This document shows positions 37,108 to 50,877 of a stretch of 64,000 nucleotides of DNA, in pieces. Under the pieces are notes generated by a model. It was not told the DNA's origin and did no database searches. It worked only from the letters and a program-made list of their open reading frames with translations. The DNA comes from Garcia nutans. Lineage: Eukaryota; Streptophyta; Magnoliopsida; Malpighiales; Euphorbiaceae. The position numbers and the translations under genes were made by a program. The stretch is taken from the NCBI GenBank assembly GCA_947685225.1, contig CANTUV010000055.1, forward strand, positions 10,241,501 to 10,305,500. Reading direction: 5' to 3'. The stretch's first letter is position 1. Every line of letters begins with the position of its first letter.

Positions 37108-37128
37108 TTATAAAAACAAGATATTACA
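33906..37128 (-). repeat. 3' LTR of the Tekay-like element
   Basis: 3,223 bp, near-identical by eye to 42343-45554. It contains extreme AT-rich sequence (35.2-36.6 kb), a GC-rich block at 36640-36840, a pyrimidine tract at 36838-36990, a hairpin GCCCACCTAC/GTAGGTGGGC at 37041-37066 and an ATT microsatellite. Confidence 0.93.
37041..37066. repeat. Perfect hairpin in the Tekay-like LTR
   Basis: GCCCACCTAC and its inverse GTAGGTGGGC are separated by 6 nt, close to the U3 start of the LTR in element orientation. The same hairpin is at about 45466-45491 in the other LTR. Its role is unknown. Confidence 0.85.
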
Positions 37129-37170
37129 TTCTTCCCCTCTAAATTAAAAATTCGTCCCCGAATTTTTTTT

Positions 37171-37359
37171 TTATTCGCTTATGGGAGAAAACAAATGAGA
37201 ATATTTAGAAATCATATCTTGTTCCCTTTCCCAAGTGGCTTCTTTCTTCGAATGATTATTCCATAAAATCTTCACTAAAGGAATAACCTTGTTTCTTAAG
37301 ACTCTCTCTTCTCGAGCTAAAATTGCGACTTGTTCTTCTTCATAGGTCAAATCTCTCAT
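37171..37359 (-). pseudogene. C-terminal chromodomain of the Tekay-like element
   Basis: Reads LTYEEEQVAILAREERVLRN then VKILWNNHSKKEATWERE and SKYSHLF, the chromodomain-like tail by which chromoviruses are thought to target chromatin. It is in a different frame from the integrase because of a one-base indel near 37360. Confidence 0.88.
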
Positions 37360-38984
37360 AATTTTACTGGTTGTCTCAGGAGTACATGTGAAGGATCGCT
37401 TCTGTATTTTCTCAACATGGACACATGAAAGACATCATGTATCTGAGATAATTCTGGTGGTAGTACAATTCTATAAGCTACAAGGCCGATCCTTTCCACA
37501 ATCTCATAAGGCCCAATAGACCAAGGACTTAACTTTCCCCGTTTACCAAATCGCACTACACCTTTCCATGGAGAGATTTTTAAAAACACTTTGTCACCCA
37601 CATCATACTCGATATCCTTTCTCTTCAAATCTGCATAGCTCTTCTGTCTATCTTGTGCCACCTTTAATCTGTCTTTAATCAATTGAACTTTATCAGCAGT
37701 CATCTGAACTAATTCTGGACCCACCAATTCTCTTTCTCCAACTTCATCCCAGCATACTGGAGTTCTACATTTTCTTCCGTATAATGCTTCATAAGGCGCC
37801 ATACCGATACTCGAGTGAAAACTGTTATTATAAGCAAACTCCATCAATGGTAAATGCTTATCCCAACTTCCTTTGAATTCCATGACACAGGCTCTAAGCA
37901 TATCCTCCAAAGTCTGAATGGTGCGTTCCGATTGACCATCTGTTTGAGGATGAAAAGAAGTACTGAACTTTACCTTTGTACCCAAAGCATTCTGCAGGCT
38001 AGGCCAAAACCTAGAAGTAAATCATGGATCCCTGTCTGATACTCTAGATACGGGAGCACCATGTAATCTGATGATCTCCTTCACATAAATTTATGTAAGC
38101 TTATCAAGAGAGAAATCCATTCTGATAGGCAGAAAGTGAGATGACTTTGTCAACCTGTCTACAACTACCCAAATAGCATCATGACCCTGCTGAGTACGGG
38201 GCAAGCCAGAAACAAAGTCCATAGTAATATGCTCCCACTTCCATTCAGGAATCGGAAGAGATTGCAGAAGACCTGAAGGATGTTGATGTTCCGCCTTAAC
38301 TTGTTGACACACCAAGCATTTTGCTACAAAGTTTGCTATATCCTTCTTCATACCCTTCCACCAGTAATTTTCTTTAAGTGTTCTATACATCTTGGTACTA
38401 CCTGGATGCATAGAATATGCAGAACAATGAGCTTCTTCCATTATTTCTCTTTTTAAAGTATCAACATTTGGTACACATAATCGGCTACCAAGTACTAAGG
38501 TGTCATCTTCTTTGATAGAATAATCTGTATGTGTACCTGCCTTCACACCATCAATAATCTTCTTCATTTTCTCATCTTGAACTTGTGCTTCTTTAACTTT
38601 TTCAATCAAGATCGGTCTAACCTTAAAAGTTGCCAGTAGTGCTCCTGATTCATTCATCATTAAATCTACTCCCAATGATCGAAGGTCTAATAATAACGGA
38701 AGCCGTACCATCTTGATATGGAAAAGATTACCATAAGATTTTCGGCTTAAAGCATTAGCTACTACATTAGCCTTTCCAGGGTGATACTCAATAGTGCAAT
38801 CATAATCCTTTAACAGCTCAATCCATCGCCTCTGCCTTAAGTTTAACTCCTTCTGAGAAAGAAAATATTTTAAACTCTTATGATCAGTGAATATCTGGTA
38901 CTTTTCTCCACAAAGATAATGCCTCCAAATTTTTAGGGCAAAAATCACTGCAGCGAGTTCCAGATCATGAGTGGGATAATTCAT
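37356..38984 (-). pseudogene. RNase H end and integrase of the Tekay-like element (interrupted)
   Basis: It continues in the frame of the upstream polyprotein: [34 protein letters not shown] and [12 protein letters not shown] (RNase H). The integrase zinc-binding and core motifs follow ([78 protein letters not shown]). Stops at 38091-38093 and 38022-38024 interrupt the core, and the frame is lost near 37360, after DPSHV. Confidence 0.92.
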
Positions 38985-41900
38985 TTAATGTAGTCGGAGC
39001 TGTCTAGATGCATAAGCAATCACCTTTCCATGTTGCATCAAAACACATCCCAAACCTTTTCTTGAAGCATCACTATACACCATATAACCACCATCGCCTG
39101 AAGGAAGAGCAAGAACAGGAGCAGAAGTCAAATAGGCCTTCAGTTTTTCAAAACTCTGATAACACTCCTCTGTCCAATTAAACTTCACGTTCTTCCTTAG
39201 CATCTTTGTCAATGGTGAAGCAATAATGGAGAAGTTTTGAACAAAACGTCGATAATACCCTGCCAAGCCTAAGAAACTCCTCACTTCTGTAGGATTTGTG
39301 GGTGGCTCCCAGTTCATCACAGCTTCTATTTTCTTAGGATCTACATAAACTCCCTCTGCTGATATTACATGACCCAGAAATACCACCTTATCCAGCCAAA
39401 ATTCACATTTACTAAGCTTGGCATACAATTGCTTGTTCTTCAAGATTTGCAATACAATTTTTAAGTTTTTCTCATGCTCCTCTCTACTTCGAGAATACAC
39501 TAGGATATCATCAATAAATACAATTACAAACCTATCCAGATAAGGATGAAATACCCGATTCATAAGATCCATGAAAGCAGCTGGGGCATTGGTTAACCCG
39601 AATGGCATTACTAAAAATTCGTAATGTCCATAACGAGTTCTAAAGGCTGTCTTAGGTACATCTGACTCTTTTATTTTCAACTGGTGATATCCCGATCGTA
39701 AATCTATCTTGGAAAAGACTTTGGCACCTTGAAGCTGATCAAAAAGATCATCTATACGGGGTAAAGGATATTTATTTCGGATAGTGACCCGGTTTAGCTG
39801 TCTATAGTCAATGCACAGCCGCATAGAGCCATCTTTCTTTTTCACAAATATCACAGGAGCTCCCCAGGGTGAAACACTGGGTCTAATAAATCCTTTATCC
39901 AACAATTCTTGCAATTGCACCTTTAATTCCTTTAACTCTGCAGGAGCCATTCTATAAGGAGCTTGAGAGATAGGAGCTATACCAGGCTGAACATCAATAG
40001 AAAATTCCACTTCTCTATCAGGGGGTAAACCTGGAAGCTCTTCAGGAAAAACTTCTGAAAAATCACACACTATAGGGATATCTTCCAATTTAGGCCCTTC
40101 CCAATGTGTATCAATCACATGTGCTAAATATGCTTGACAACCCTTCTTAATAAATTTTTGAGTCGTCATAGCAGAAATAACACAAGATGGAAGAAACTTT
40201 CGCTCACCGTAGAATGTAAGGTTAGGATGTTCAGGTAGACTAAAAGTCACCTTCTTCTCATAACAATCAACTGTAGCATGGTGGCGAGATAGCCAATCCA
40301 TCCCTAAAATAACATCAAATTCATGTATGGGCAAAGGAATAAGATCTGCTAACAACTCACAATCACCTAGCCTGACTGTTGAATTTTTATACACATGTTT
40401 ACACTGCATAGATGTCCCCACTGGAAAACTCACTACTAATTTACTTTCTAAAGAACTCAAATTCTTATTAGCGTAAGTGGCAAATGCATGTAATGAATGA
40501 GTGGAGCCAGGATCAATAAGAATATGAGCATCTCTATTAAAAATAACCAACATACCGGTGACCACTTCTGGTGAAGCTACGGCTTCCTGCTGAGTGACAG
40601 TAAAGACTCGAGCTTGTGCAGGAGGTCTACTAGATGATGCACCTTGATTTGATATTGGAGCCCCACCCGGTCTATTCATGCCACTATTAGCTCCTCTGCC
40701 AGATGATCTCACAAAAGATTGTGTCCTACCACCCCTCTGATTAGTAGGTACAGAAGATCCCTGAAATGAAGTGTTAGAATGAACAAGTAAAGGACAATCT
40801 CTCATATAATGACCTGCATCTCCACATTGAAAACAAACTAAAGATTTTCTTCTACACTCTCCCAAATGATACTTATTACAGGTTGCACATTGAGGAAAAG
40901 ATCGTCTGTTCTGTCCATCTCCCATACCATTGCCCTGTCTAAAATTATAAGCACTACCCGAATTACTAACTGATTGGCCCACCATACTACGACTAGCCTG
41001 AGACCTGTTACTCCACTGATCTGATCTCATTTGTACAGCCTTACCTGTACCACCATGACTAGATCTAGAATGAGAACCGCTTCCCCTCTTGAATTGTCCC
41101 TCATGACCCCCAATAAAAGGACTCTGTGATTGTTTTCTCTTCCTTTGTTCAAATTCAGCTCCCTCTTTCACTAATTTTTCCACTTCTAAAGTTCTATCCA
41201 CCAAAGTACGAAAATTCAAGCTCTGCCAATCGGGCACACTCTTACGAATTGTATAGTGCAACCCATTATAGAACCTACTGCACCTGTCTTTGTCCTCTAT
41301 AATCAAGTGAGAAACATAATGGTATAATTCTTCATATCTATCCACATATTGTGTTATGGTCATACCGCCTTGCTTAAGATTAAAGAACATATTTTCCTTC
41401 TCTCTTCTATAATTGTCGGTAATATATTCCTTTTGAAATTTAGCCACAAATATCTCCCAAGTCAAATTTGTACCAAAATCTCGGACTAGCCTGTTATACC
41501 AACTTTCAGCAACACTATCAAGAAAAGCATAAACATAATTTATTTTATCTTCATCTGATACACGACAAAGTGAGTATGCTTTCTCTAATTTCTTCAACCA
41601 TCTGTCAGCCTTTTCAGAATCTAATGACCCATCAAATATCTCTGCTCCCAATTTCTGGCAGTGAGAAATAACATTCCAAGAACTTTGACGTTGATTATTC
41701 GCTGCCATAGTTGTATTCAATAATTGAGCAAAAACAGCTCCGAGACCAGGATCCATAAATGCAGGCATAGCTGGAGCAGCTACAGGTGGAACTGGAGGTT
41801 GAGGAGGTGGATTTACTCCAGATGATTCTTCTTGTGAAGTAGCATCGATATTTTGTCTGCTACCCTCAGTCTCATTAGCATCAATAGATTCCTCAGAAGA

Positions 41901-42014
41901 AGAAGATGAATTAGGATTCCTATGAAGTCGGCCAACATCTTCTAATCTAACTACTCGAATTCTCCGGCCAGTGTTTCTAGCACGGCCTATACCACCTCGC
42001 ATTAGCGGCGGCAT
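38985..42014 (-). CDS. Gag-protease-RT-RNase H polyprotein of the Tekay-like element
   Basis: About 1,010 codons from ATG 42014 ([14 protein letters not shown]); an in-frame ATG at 42050 is a less likely start. In order: gag ([37 protein letters not shown]), CCHC knuckle near residue 405 ([14 protein letters not shown]), aspartic protease near 511 ([10 protein letters not shown]) and RT. RT shows [29 protein letters not shown], and FIDDILVYS near 847. RNase H follows ([16 protein letters not shown]). The frame ends at a TAA (38985-38987) inside RNase H, just before [13 protein letters not shown], which continues in the same frame. So this is one stop in an otherwise intact ORF. Confidence 0.93.
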   Translation of the reverse strand: MPPLMRGGIGRARNTGRRIRVVRLEDVGRLHRNPNSSSSSEESIDANETEGSRQNIDATSQEESSGVNPPPQPPVPPVAAPAMPAFMDPGLGAVFAQLLNTTMAANNQRQSSWNVISHCQKLGAEIFDGSLDSEKADRWLKKLEKAYSLCRVSDEDKINYVYAFLDSVAESWYNRLVRDFGTNLTWEIFVAKFQKEYITDNYRREKENMFFNLKQGGMTITQYVDRYEELYHYVSHLIIEDKDRCSRFYNGLHYTIRKSVPDWQSLNFRTLVDRTLEVEKLVKEGAEFEQRKRKQSQSPFIGGHEGQFKRGSGSHSRSSHGGTGKAVQMRSDQWSNRSQASRSMVGQSVSNSGSAYNFRQGNGMGDGQNRRSFPQCATCNKYHLGECRRKSLVCFQCGDAGHYMRDCPLLVHSNTSFQGSSVPTNQRGGRTQSFVRSSGRGANSGMNRPGGAPISNQGASSSRPPAQARVFTVTQQEAVASPEVVTGMLVIFNRDAHILIDPGSTHSLHAFATYANKNLSSLESKLVVSFPVGTSMQCKHVYKNSTVRLGDCELLADLIPLPIHEFDVILGMDWLSRHHATVDCYEKKVTFSLPEHPNLTFYGERKFLPSCVISAMTTQKFIKKGCQAYLAHVIDTHWEGPKLEDIPIVCDFSEVFPEELPGLPPDREVEFSIDVQPGIAPISQAPYRMAPAELKELKVQLQELLDKGFIRPSVSPWGAPVIFVKKKDGSMRLCIDYRQLNRVTIRNKYPLPRIDDLFDQLQGAKVFSKIDLRSGYHQLKIKESDVPKTAFRTRYGHYEFLVMPFGLTNAPAAFMDLMNRVFHPYLDRFVIVFIDDILVYSRSREEHEKNLKIVLQILKNKQLYAKLSKCEFWLDKVVFLGHVISAEGVYVDPKKIEAVMNWEPPTNPTEVRSFLGLAGYYRRFVQNFSIIASPLTKMLRKNVKFNWTEECYQSFEKLKAYLTSAPVLALPSGDGGYMVYSDASRKGLGCVLMQHGKVIAYASRQLRLH

Positions 42015-42156
42015 TATCCTATAAAAATAAATAAATATATTATAAGTCAACTTCGTATTATTTATATTATCTTAAATTACAGTACATATATATTTTTTAT
42101 ATAAGTGCACTATAGAAAAAAAAATAAAATAAAAATCTCTCTTATTCTTCAGCAAA

Positions 42157-42198
<42 letters not shown>

Positions 42199-42342
42199 AT
42201 ATATATATATATATATATATGAATTTGTAATTTTATCAGGTACACTATTAAATTAAATCTCTTAGCTTTATTTATCTAAATTCCTATAGGTCTTTTATTT
42301 CATGTCTACAGAATCCTAAACCTTTGCTCTGATACCATAAAA

Positions 42343-45316
42343 TGTCACACCCCATTCTCTTAAGCCATAGGGTGAACTTATCTCCTAAATTACTATACTA
42401 TTAATTTTTATAAAATATCACTCACAATTTATTTCCTTAGTTTACTTCTTACACATACAATAATAATATCCAATAATTTCTAACACTTAAAAATAATACA
42501 TATTTAATTATTGTTCAACATAAAAATATAATTACTTTTTAAATAAATCCAAACGATACTTATGTTGGCTCGACTTTTACTATACACTGATCGGAGTAAG
42601 AGTAGAGGTGATCTACTAGTATATTCTCCAACGGTATCTGAAATGATTATAATAAGGGGGGTGAGTCCAACTACTCAGTGAGAAAATAATTATATAACAA
42701 AGGGGAACAAATAAGTTTTTCTTATATACTTACTAATTAAATTTATACTACTGCATAATAATTTTAAGAACATAAATTCACCATATCATGTAATAAATTT
42801 GCATCATATTTTTATTTATTTATTTACACTCAATATATATAATCCATAGAAAAATATAATACCTTAGGCGTAAGTAAATATATATATTTACTGACACTCT
42901 AAGGGTAAAACATGGCATCTTGGGCGCAGTGATGACGCATGGCAGCACCAAGAGCAAATAAACATGGTCATACACATGTGCAGAGCTGCCCCAAAAGGGC
43001 GACCACCTGATATACGCCCCAAAGGCTATATGTATACCAAGCGCTATCCCAAAGACAATATCATATCATAATCCAACAATTCCTTTAACACCCCGTTATC
43101 ACAGGTGTCTCTATTAGAAAACATATAATGAGTGTATATAAAATATTTATTAAACTGTATCAATAAATAATTTTCATACCATAATTCAAACATTAACATA
43201 CCATTATTTGTTCCTTTTTTTATATATATATTCATAAATATTATTTTACCTTTCTAAATTATTTTATAAAAATTTATTTTAACAAATAACAATTTTAATA
43301 AATCATATATATATAATAAAAATTACCGATGCTATATAATTACCCACTCACCTTATTCGATAGCTCAACTTATTTAATCGACCGGTCTCTCTCTATGTTC
43401 TATAATTACAGTAGAATCCAAACCTAAAGTGATATAAAAATAAAAATTTACTAAAATATTATCTAGGATTTATTATTTCTATTTAAATAACATGAAAAGA
43501 AAACGTGAAAATGATTCCTAAAATTCTAACGAATTTACAGCGAAGTTTCGGTATAACTCGGTCATTTCTAAAAATTTTAAAATTAATATTCCAATTAATA
43601 TTACACAATTATTAACCCAATAACTTATCAAATATTTCAATAATATTTTTAATGACTTAACATAATTTGCGTGTCTAAATTTATTAAGTATTTATATATA
43701 TATATATATATATATTTACATCTATATTATATTATTTTAGTTTCTTTAATTTAATAGTTTAATAATATTTATTTTATTAATTAATTTATGTAATTATATT
43801 TTAAATAGTATCTACTTTAATTTTCTATTTTCTTTTTGTACTATTTTCTTATAATATTCCATATATTATAAAATAATAATAATAATAACATTAATAATAA
43901 CTATAGTGATATTAATTATATTTCTTTATACATTATTCAATTAATTCATTTTATTAGAATAATTATTTATTTATGTCTAATTTAATCATAATAACTTATT
44001 TTAAATTTAATAATAATTATATTAATAACCATATATATAATTTACTTTCATCTTAATATTTTACTTTTATTTTCTAATAACTACTTATAATAAAATCAAT
44101 AACTTTAACAATAAAAATAATATTAATATTATGTATATAGTTAAATAATTATTTAATTACTATTATTTCACATTTAATAATTTATATTAAATTTAATACT
44201 AAATAATATTAGTAATAATAATTATAATAATAATACTAGTTATAGAAATACATTTATATATAAAAATTAAAATAATAGCTTTAATATTTAATAGTTATAA
44301 TTGTGGTAAAAATAATGATAATAATAATATTTGTACTAAAATCAATAATTACTAATAAATATAATAATTTTAATAATACTTTATTACTACAAAAATAATA
44401 TTAATATTTACTAACTAATTTAACATAAATTCATAAATTCTAAAATTTAACTTATTTTAATCCTAATTAATTTTTTTAAGTTAATATTCATATACACATA
44501 CTTATTTCTATTTTAATTATGATTTATTAATTCAATAAATCAACAACTATATTAACAATTTATAATTCATAAATATTAATTATTTTAAAATTTTAAAATA
44601 ATTAATTATCAATTTATTGATTTATATATATATATAAGAAATTTTCTATAATTTATTGATAAACATTCACAATCTAAATATTTAATTAATTTAATCATAC
44701 TATATTTTAAATTTAAATTTTCATTCTAATTACTTAATTTATTTAGTCATTAAGTAATTAATATCTATGACTATTATTTTTTTTTAAACAAATGATTAAT
44801 CTAAATTAAATAAAAATTCTACTAATTAATCAAATTAATAAAATTTAATTTAACTCATTAATTACTAATTAAATTTTAATTTATTAATTATAATTATAAT
44901 TATTATTCTAAATAAATTATATATATATATTTAATTTTAATTTTTTTATTAATTTAATTTATTTAGGTTACTATTAATCAAAATTCTAAATAGATACCCT
45001 AAATTAGCAAATGATGTGTCAAATTAAAACTTATAAAATGAGGGTTTCAAAAATACCCGGTTCGTAGGAAAATATAGTCGGAAAGTGGTCAGAATAGTGA
45101 TCGGAAAATTTCGCCGGCAAGAACTTTGACCGGCGCGTGACGGCTGCTCCGGCGTCGATTGGGGTGATTCCGGCGGCGTTTGGCTCGAATTTGGGCGGCA
45201 CAGACGGTGGTCCGGCGCGTGTCACTGTTTGAACGGCGGTCGGCGGTAGATCTGAAGAATTCTCTTTCTCTCTCTCTCTCCCCCGATTTTCTGTTTCTCT
45301 GTTTCTGTTCTCTGTC

Positions 45317-45348
<32 letters not shown>

Positions 45349-45495
45349 TTCTTTTCTTTTCTTTTCTTTTCTTTTTTTTTTCTTTTTTTTTCTTTTCTGT
45401 TAGTATATAATATAATAATTATTTTATTTATTATTTATTTATTATTTATATTTATTTTTTTTAATTGCCCACCTACTAACAAGTAGGTGGGCACG

Positions 45496-45533
<38 letters not shown>

Positions 45534-45554
45534 TTATAAAAACAAGATATTACA
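42343..45554 (-). repeat. 5' LTR of the Tekay-like element
   Basis: 3,212 bp with the same sub-structure as the 3' LTR. The differences I can see are mostly microsatellite lengths and scattered substitutions. Confidence 0.93.
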
Positions 45555-45559
45555 TTTTG

Positions 45560-46528
45560 TTTTTCGATTTTAATTTTTTTTAAACCAAATGATATAAATA
45601 ACTGAAGATAGTGGTAGTTTTAAGTTTGTGGGAGTCAGCCTTAAATTTTAGTGAAGTATCTTTTTCATTTATTTTGCAATAACTTATTTCAATTATTTTT
45701 ATTTTCATTTGGATATTTTTATTATTATTTGGATATTTTTTAATTTGATTGTTTTATGAGGGGATATTTTTCACTAAAATATTTATTTGGCATGTAGATG
45801 GATAATATTTACGTTGCTTTTAATTAAGTACTTGAATACTACCGAGCGTATAAATCAGTTGATAAGGGAGTATTCTGGCTTAACTAGATGTTTCGAGTTT
45901 AATTCCCTAAGTATGCAGCTGCGTTTGAACTTGGTAGGAAGAAATTTACTGCCCTTGTGGATGATTTATATCAAAAAAAAAAATTTAAGTGCTTGAATAA
46001 TTGACTTTGTAATCGGTCAATAATTGTATGTAATTCAATGATGGGAATAATTAAGATATACTTAAATTTTATCTTAAAATGTTAAAATTTGAGTTAAAGA
46101 TTTTGTGAAACACTGTATTTTATAAATTTTGAAATAAATGAGTTCTTTATTTTAGTGAAAAGTAATTAACTATATATGCTTACTTAGAAATAACTCTTAC
46201 TCTTTTGACATTTAGTTTAGATAATTTAAAGCCAAAGCCTGAAACATATTTAAAATAATTTTTAAGGCGAAATTAAACCTTGCTAAATATGGATAAAAAT
46301 GATTTAGGTGTTATTTGTTGAGCTAATTTCTTATATCTTATTTAAACATTGCCACTAATCACCCCCTTTGAGCCAAAATTAAATATATTTATTTTAGCTT
46401 ATTGTTATTGTTTTAAGTAACCCTATGTAAAATATATGAAGATTCAAGTTGAAGATAGAAAGTAATTCTATGTTATTGCTTTCACAAATTAAGAACTCAT
46501 AAAATTTTAAGTTTGGAAGAAAAATTAA

Positions 46529-46576
<48 letters not shown>

Positions 46577-48600
46577 AAATACACACTCAAAGGGTGAAAA
46601 TAAAATCCCCACTCAAGTATATCAATACAAGGAGTCTAAGCCAAAATTAAAGAAGTCACTCTCCAGAAATTTAAATAAGAAACAATTATGAAGAATCAAA
46701 CTATTCTCAATAGATGATGAACTTGTGTAAAGTTAATTAGCGTCACTTTAGCCTTAACTCTTTTAGGCCCATTACAAGTTTTAAAAGTTTTTTTAATTTT
46801 TCTTGAGTTAATGACGTTTATTAGTGGAGAAAATTTGATTAAACATGTATATGAGATAAAAGAGTTTCTTTTCAAGCTTATTTGAAATCTTTAATGAGGG
46901 TAGAGTGTATGTACCTATCTGAAGTGTAACAATTTGTTGTAATTGGCTAACTTATTGGATGAAGGAGGGGGAATGAAGTAAGTACAATTATAAAACTGAA
47001 TTTAAAATTGAATTTTGATATTTTAACTATTTAAATTTATGTATATGAAAATCCTGAGAATATTTGACATATAATGAGGCATGTTGTGAAGAATTTTATT
47101 CTTGTTGCTTGAGAACAAGCAACGAACTAATAAGTTTAGGGAAGTTGATAAAATCATATTTTGCATATTTATATTTAATTATTCTAACCGCATTTTTATT
47201 CTTATCAATTGAATTTAATATCTTTTCTTTGGTAATTTATTGTCTTTTCTTTGGTGAAGTTAGAATAATTCTATCTGAAAGCGTATTATCACAAAATATG
47301 AGTTTTTGGACAATATGAGCAAGAAGTGATGGAAAATCAAGAGAAACTGAGATGCAATATAAAAAGGAGTAAATGAGTAAAGAGCAGAAGAAAAATTATT
47401 CACATGGCCATGCAAATCACATTGCATGCTCGTGGGAATCAACTCAAGGCTATTTGAAAGAAAAGAGGAGAAAGAAAGAAGGACTAAAAGGAAAATGAAC
47501 TCTACGACTGTGTATGTTAGAAGTGCACAGCCGTGCATTTTGAGACGTCTCTACCTATTGAAGAATTTCTCGAGTTTTGATGTAGTGCAATTATGCAAAG
47601 GGTATGGGGTCTAGCATGCACTCTTGTGCGAATGATCTAGCAGCTGCAATTCTTGATTTCTTAAGGTTTTCCCTAAAAACTGCCCAAGAAGTATTTCTTA
47701 TCAAGTTAGAAGACCTCCAAACCTCTATATAAAGCAAAGCCTCCTTCTAAGATTAATTATACAAGATTTATTCAATTTTCTTTTATGCTTTCAAGATTTT
47801 CTTTGGAGAGAGAGAAGGAGGCTTAGCCCTTTGAGAAGTTTAAGATTTCCATTCAATCCAAAGAAGACTTAAGTTTGATTTACTTCTTTTTATTTCAATG
47901 TTTTTAATAGTTTTCTTTAGTTTCTTTGCTAGTTATTTTTTAATTATGTATAACTAAATCATAAATTAGGATTAGACTATTCTTTGAATCATATATAGAG
48001 AACTTCATGACCATTTGATTTAATAATATTTTTTCTTGACTATTTTGTGATCTTTTTGCTTATAATAATAATTATTTGATTTGAGATATTATATAATGGA
48101 ACGAGAGTGAAAATATAATATTAGTCTAAAAAATAATTTTAAGTAGCTTTTACTTAAAGATAAAAAAAATATTTAGGAGGTTATTTAAAAGGTACTCACA
48201 AATCTTAGTGAATTAAATTAATTTTTATGATTACAAAAGTAGAAATAATAATTAATCTCAATACTAGTTTTAGATCTTGAAAGAGACTAGAACTTAAAAT
48301 AAGAGAATTCAACCAATAATAAAAAAAAAAGAATAAAATTGGATTAAAACCCAAGAAAATCCATAGATTATCAATTGAAGAAGTCTAACCTAAGTTTTTA
48401 ATCATAAGAGTTAAAATTAAATATACATGGTTCAGTTTGATTAGTTTAATTAAGAATTTAAAATAAACTTTATATTCCAAAAAATAAATAATTTAATTGT
48501 TTGATACTTAGAATTTAACTTCCTCGTGGGACGATACTCAACTCATCTTTATATTATTTGTTCATGACATTATACACTTGTAATTAGACTAGACATAGCG
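45560..48600 (+). mobile_element. Repeat copy B, right part: Athila/Tat-like 3' end and LTR
   Basis: Resumes copy A similarity (from about 24950) after the Tekay-like insertion. It has gcttgagaacaagcaa and a weak purine tract at 47106-47144, then a likely LTR starting TGATAAAATC at 47146. Similarity to A ends near 48490, but the LTR seems to continue to about 48600 (cctcgtgggacgatactcaa is typical of Athila/Tat LTR ends). It contains a GA microsatellite (46534-46573) and a SINE absent from copy A. Confidence 0.6.
45838..45984 (+). mobile_element. tRNA-derived SINE
   Basis: A 147-bp insertion in copy B, absent from copy A. It is flanked by 14-bp direct repeats TTAAGTACTTGAAT (45824-45837) and TTAAGTGCTTGAAT (45985-45998), and it ends in an A-rich tail. 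The 5' part looks tRNA-like, with an A-box-like taaatcagttgataag (45851-45866) and a B-box-like gtttcgagtttaattc (45890-45905). It is too diverged and long to be a working tRNA gene. Confidence 0.8.
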
Positions 48601-50877
48601 CAACATAACACCATTATGCAAAAGACAAAATATATAACACACTTGCTTACAATTAAATGGATTGAGAATTTTAAATAATATTTGTACAAAAATACCATAA
48701 ATACTTAGTAATTAGAGCCTGCATTTGATTCTAAATTCTTATTACAAATAACAAAAGCATGTTATAAGCCACATAATTATACCTAAATATATTTAACTTA
48801 TATTTACATATTTATTTTAATGAATATTCATTGAGTTCAACGCTCATGACATTATCTATGGTTTAATTTCTTTTTTTTTTTTGTAGGTTATATAACTTTG
48901 GCTCAATAGAAGCTCCATGCATAGCATAGCAATGAGGTGTGGGAATTGGTTAAGTTAATTTAATAGCCTAAAATTTATGTGTAAGATGGAATCAAGAGAG
49001 TAGTATGGACATGGCATAATCTAGAAAAGTGGCATGAAATAATTAAAGTGTATAAGTGCTATGTGGCTCATGTACATATGTTTGGAATATAATGTAGTCA
49101 GCATGAAATGATTAGGGATTATAAAAATAGAGAATAAAGGAATTTTCTAGAACATTATTCTAGGGCTCACTAAGTAATTTATAACTATAATCGCAATATA
49201 ATCTTAAGGAATATAACTATTAAGGAATATAATTGTGTTGACCTAGGGTTAGTTTAAGTTAGAATGTAACAATTAAAAAAATAATTTAACCCTCATGCAT
49301 GCATGATATATTGGTGTTGGTTCTTTTAACTTAGAAAGAATGTCTGTTAAGGATTCTATGAGGTTTGTAGTGGCCTTAAACTAACTTGGACTCTAGGATT
49401 GTTGTGTGACCTAAAGTCGAGGCGGCATGATAGTAATAAGAATTTATCCTAAAACACATTATGTTTTGATAATGTTTTGTGTTAGTAAAATGAAAAATAA
49501 TAGATTCAAGTTTTAGTATCATTAAAACACGCCAGGACAACAATATACATAAAATAATATAATTTATAATTAATCAAGTGATTATTATTTCAATTTTTTA
49601 ATAGAATATTATTTCAATTCTTTTTTAAAAAAATAAAGCTAATCTAATTTTAAATAGACTTGCCTAAAGATAAATTTCACATAATTATGAATAGATCCAT
49701 ATGCATCAATTTCACATTAATTTCACATATGTGGAAAAGAAACCTCATTATGATAAATATTACAGAGTACATCAATTAAGAAAGTTAAAAAAAAAATAGT
49801 AGGACACAAATAAATACATTGTTATATTTTGTACAATTAAAATGCTCTTATGTAAAAAGATAAATAAGGATTTTTTTTTCAAAATCACCAAAATGCCACA
49901 CAAAAATACTAAATACATACTATTTCTTTTAAAACTTATTTCTTCAAATATTTTTCATATTCTGACCAATTCTATCAATAAACCCTAACTCTACAAAATT
50001 CTTCAAGCCTCCTCATTCTCTTCATTTAGTATTCTCATTATTATTTTCACAAGTTTTTAAGATAGTGACATGCTACAACAATAATTCATATACAAATGAA
50101 GAGTTTAAGGTATGCAAAATGGATTTTTTTTTTTTGCAATTTAACTACTATATTTAAGTGAAAAGTAGTCAATTTTGGATTGCCAACCACGTGTCATTTA
50201 GTCAGCAGTAACGGCCAATCATATTACAATGGCCAACCAAATCAAAGATAGTCAGCCATTGTGAATGACCAAATAAATATTTGTCGGTCACAATGTAATT
50301 TTTATTAACTATAATGGCCAATCATATGCATAGCGATGGCCGACCATATTACATTTGGTTGATTATTTTAGTTGATCAAATGCTTATTTAATTTTATATT
50401 ATGGGATATAATTTTGTGTATATGTTATATAATTTTATTTGTATTTTATATAGAATGATGATAAAATAGTAATTATTAATTATACCCATAATTTTATCAT
50501 ACTTCAAGTAATCTAAATATGATACTTATTATATTACTGTGATTAAATATTATGTGATGATTATAAATATATTTAATGTTGCCCTAATAATACATTATTT
50601 TCGCCATAGATATCTAATGATAAAGATGCTTTGATATCGTAGGTTCGTGCTACAACGAAGCAATTTGATCTTGTGATAGTAACAAAACATTTCAACATCT
50701 TTTAAGTCAAAAAGAAAATTGCAAATGCTAAATTATGAAAGAAGTGAATATGTTTTATAAATTTATGCCATTTAGTTAATGTTTATTTAAAACATGGATC
50801 CCCTATTCTACATAAAAGTGCTTTTTATAAGTATATTTTTGCACTTTCTATGAAATTGACATTATATAATTTTTAAC
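48601..50877. other. Unassigned AT-rich region
   Basis: No gene or known element is recognised. Notable is a cluster of related motifs around ggccaaccaa/ggccaatcat/ggccgaccat on both strands at 50185-50360. Confidence 0.4.

Larger units (their letters stand above)
33906..45554 (-). mobile_element. Ty3-gypsy chromovirus, Tekay/Del-like (11.65 kb)
   Basis: A complete minus-strand element. LTRs are 33906-37128 (3') and 42343-45554 (5'), about 3.2 kb each, starting TGTCACACC and ending ATATTACA on the + strand. Target duplication TTTTG is at 33901-33905 and 45555-45559. The primer site (minus TGGTATCAGAGCAAAGG) abuts the 5' LTR at 42322-42338. The purine tract (minus AGAGGGGAAGAA) abuts the 3' LTR at 37129-37140. 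A single gag-pol polyprotein reads through RNase H and integrase to a C-terminal chromodomain. Pol carries three in-frame stops and one frameshift. Long LTRs, the chromodomain and the zinc-knuckle gag fit the Tekay/Del lineage. Confidence 0.95.

Noticed and set aside
45838..45910. Possible tRNA gene
   Set aside because: Box A- and B-like motifs are imperfect, no acceptor stem could be paired, and the unit has an A tail and target duplications; called a SINE instead.
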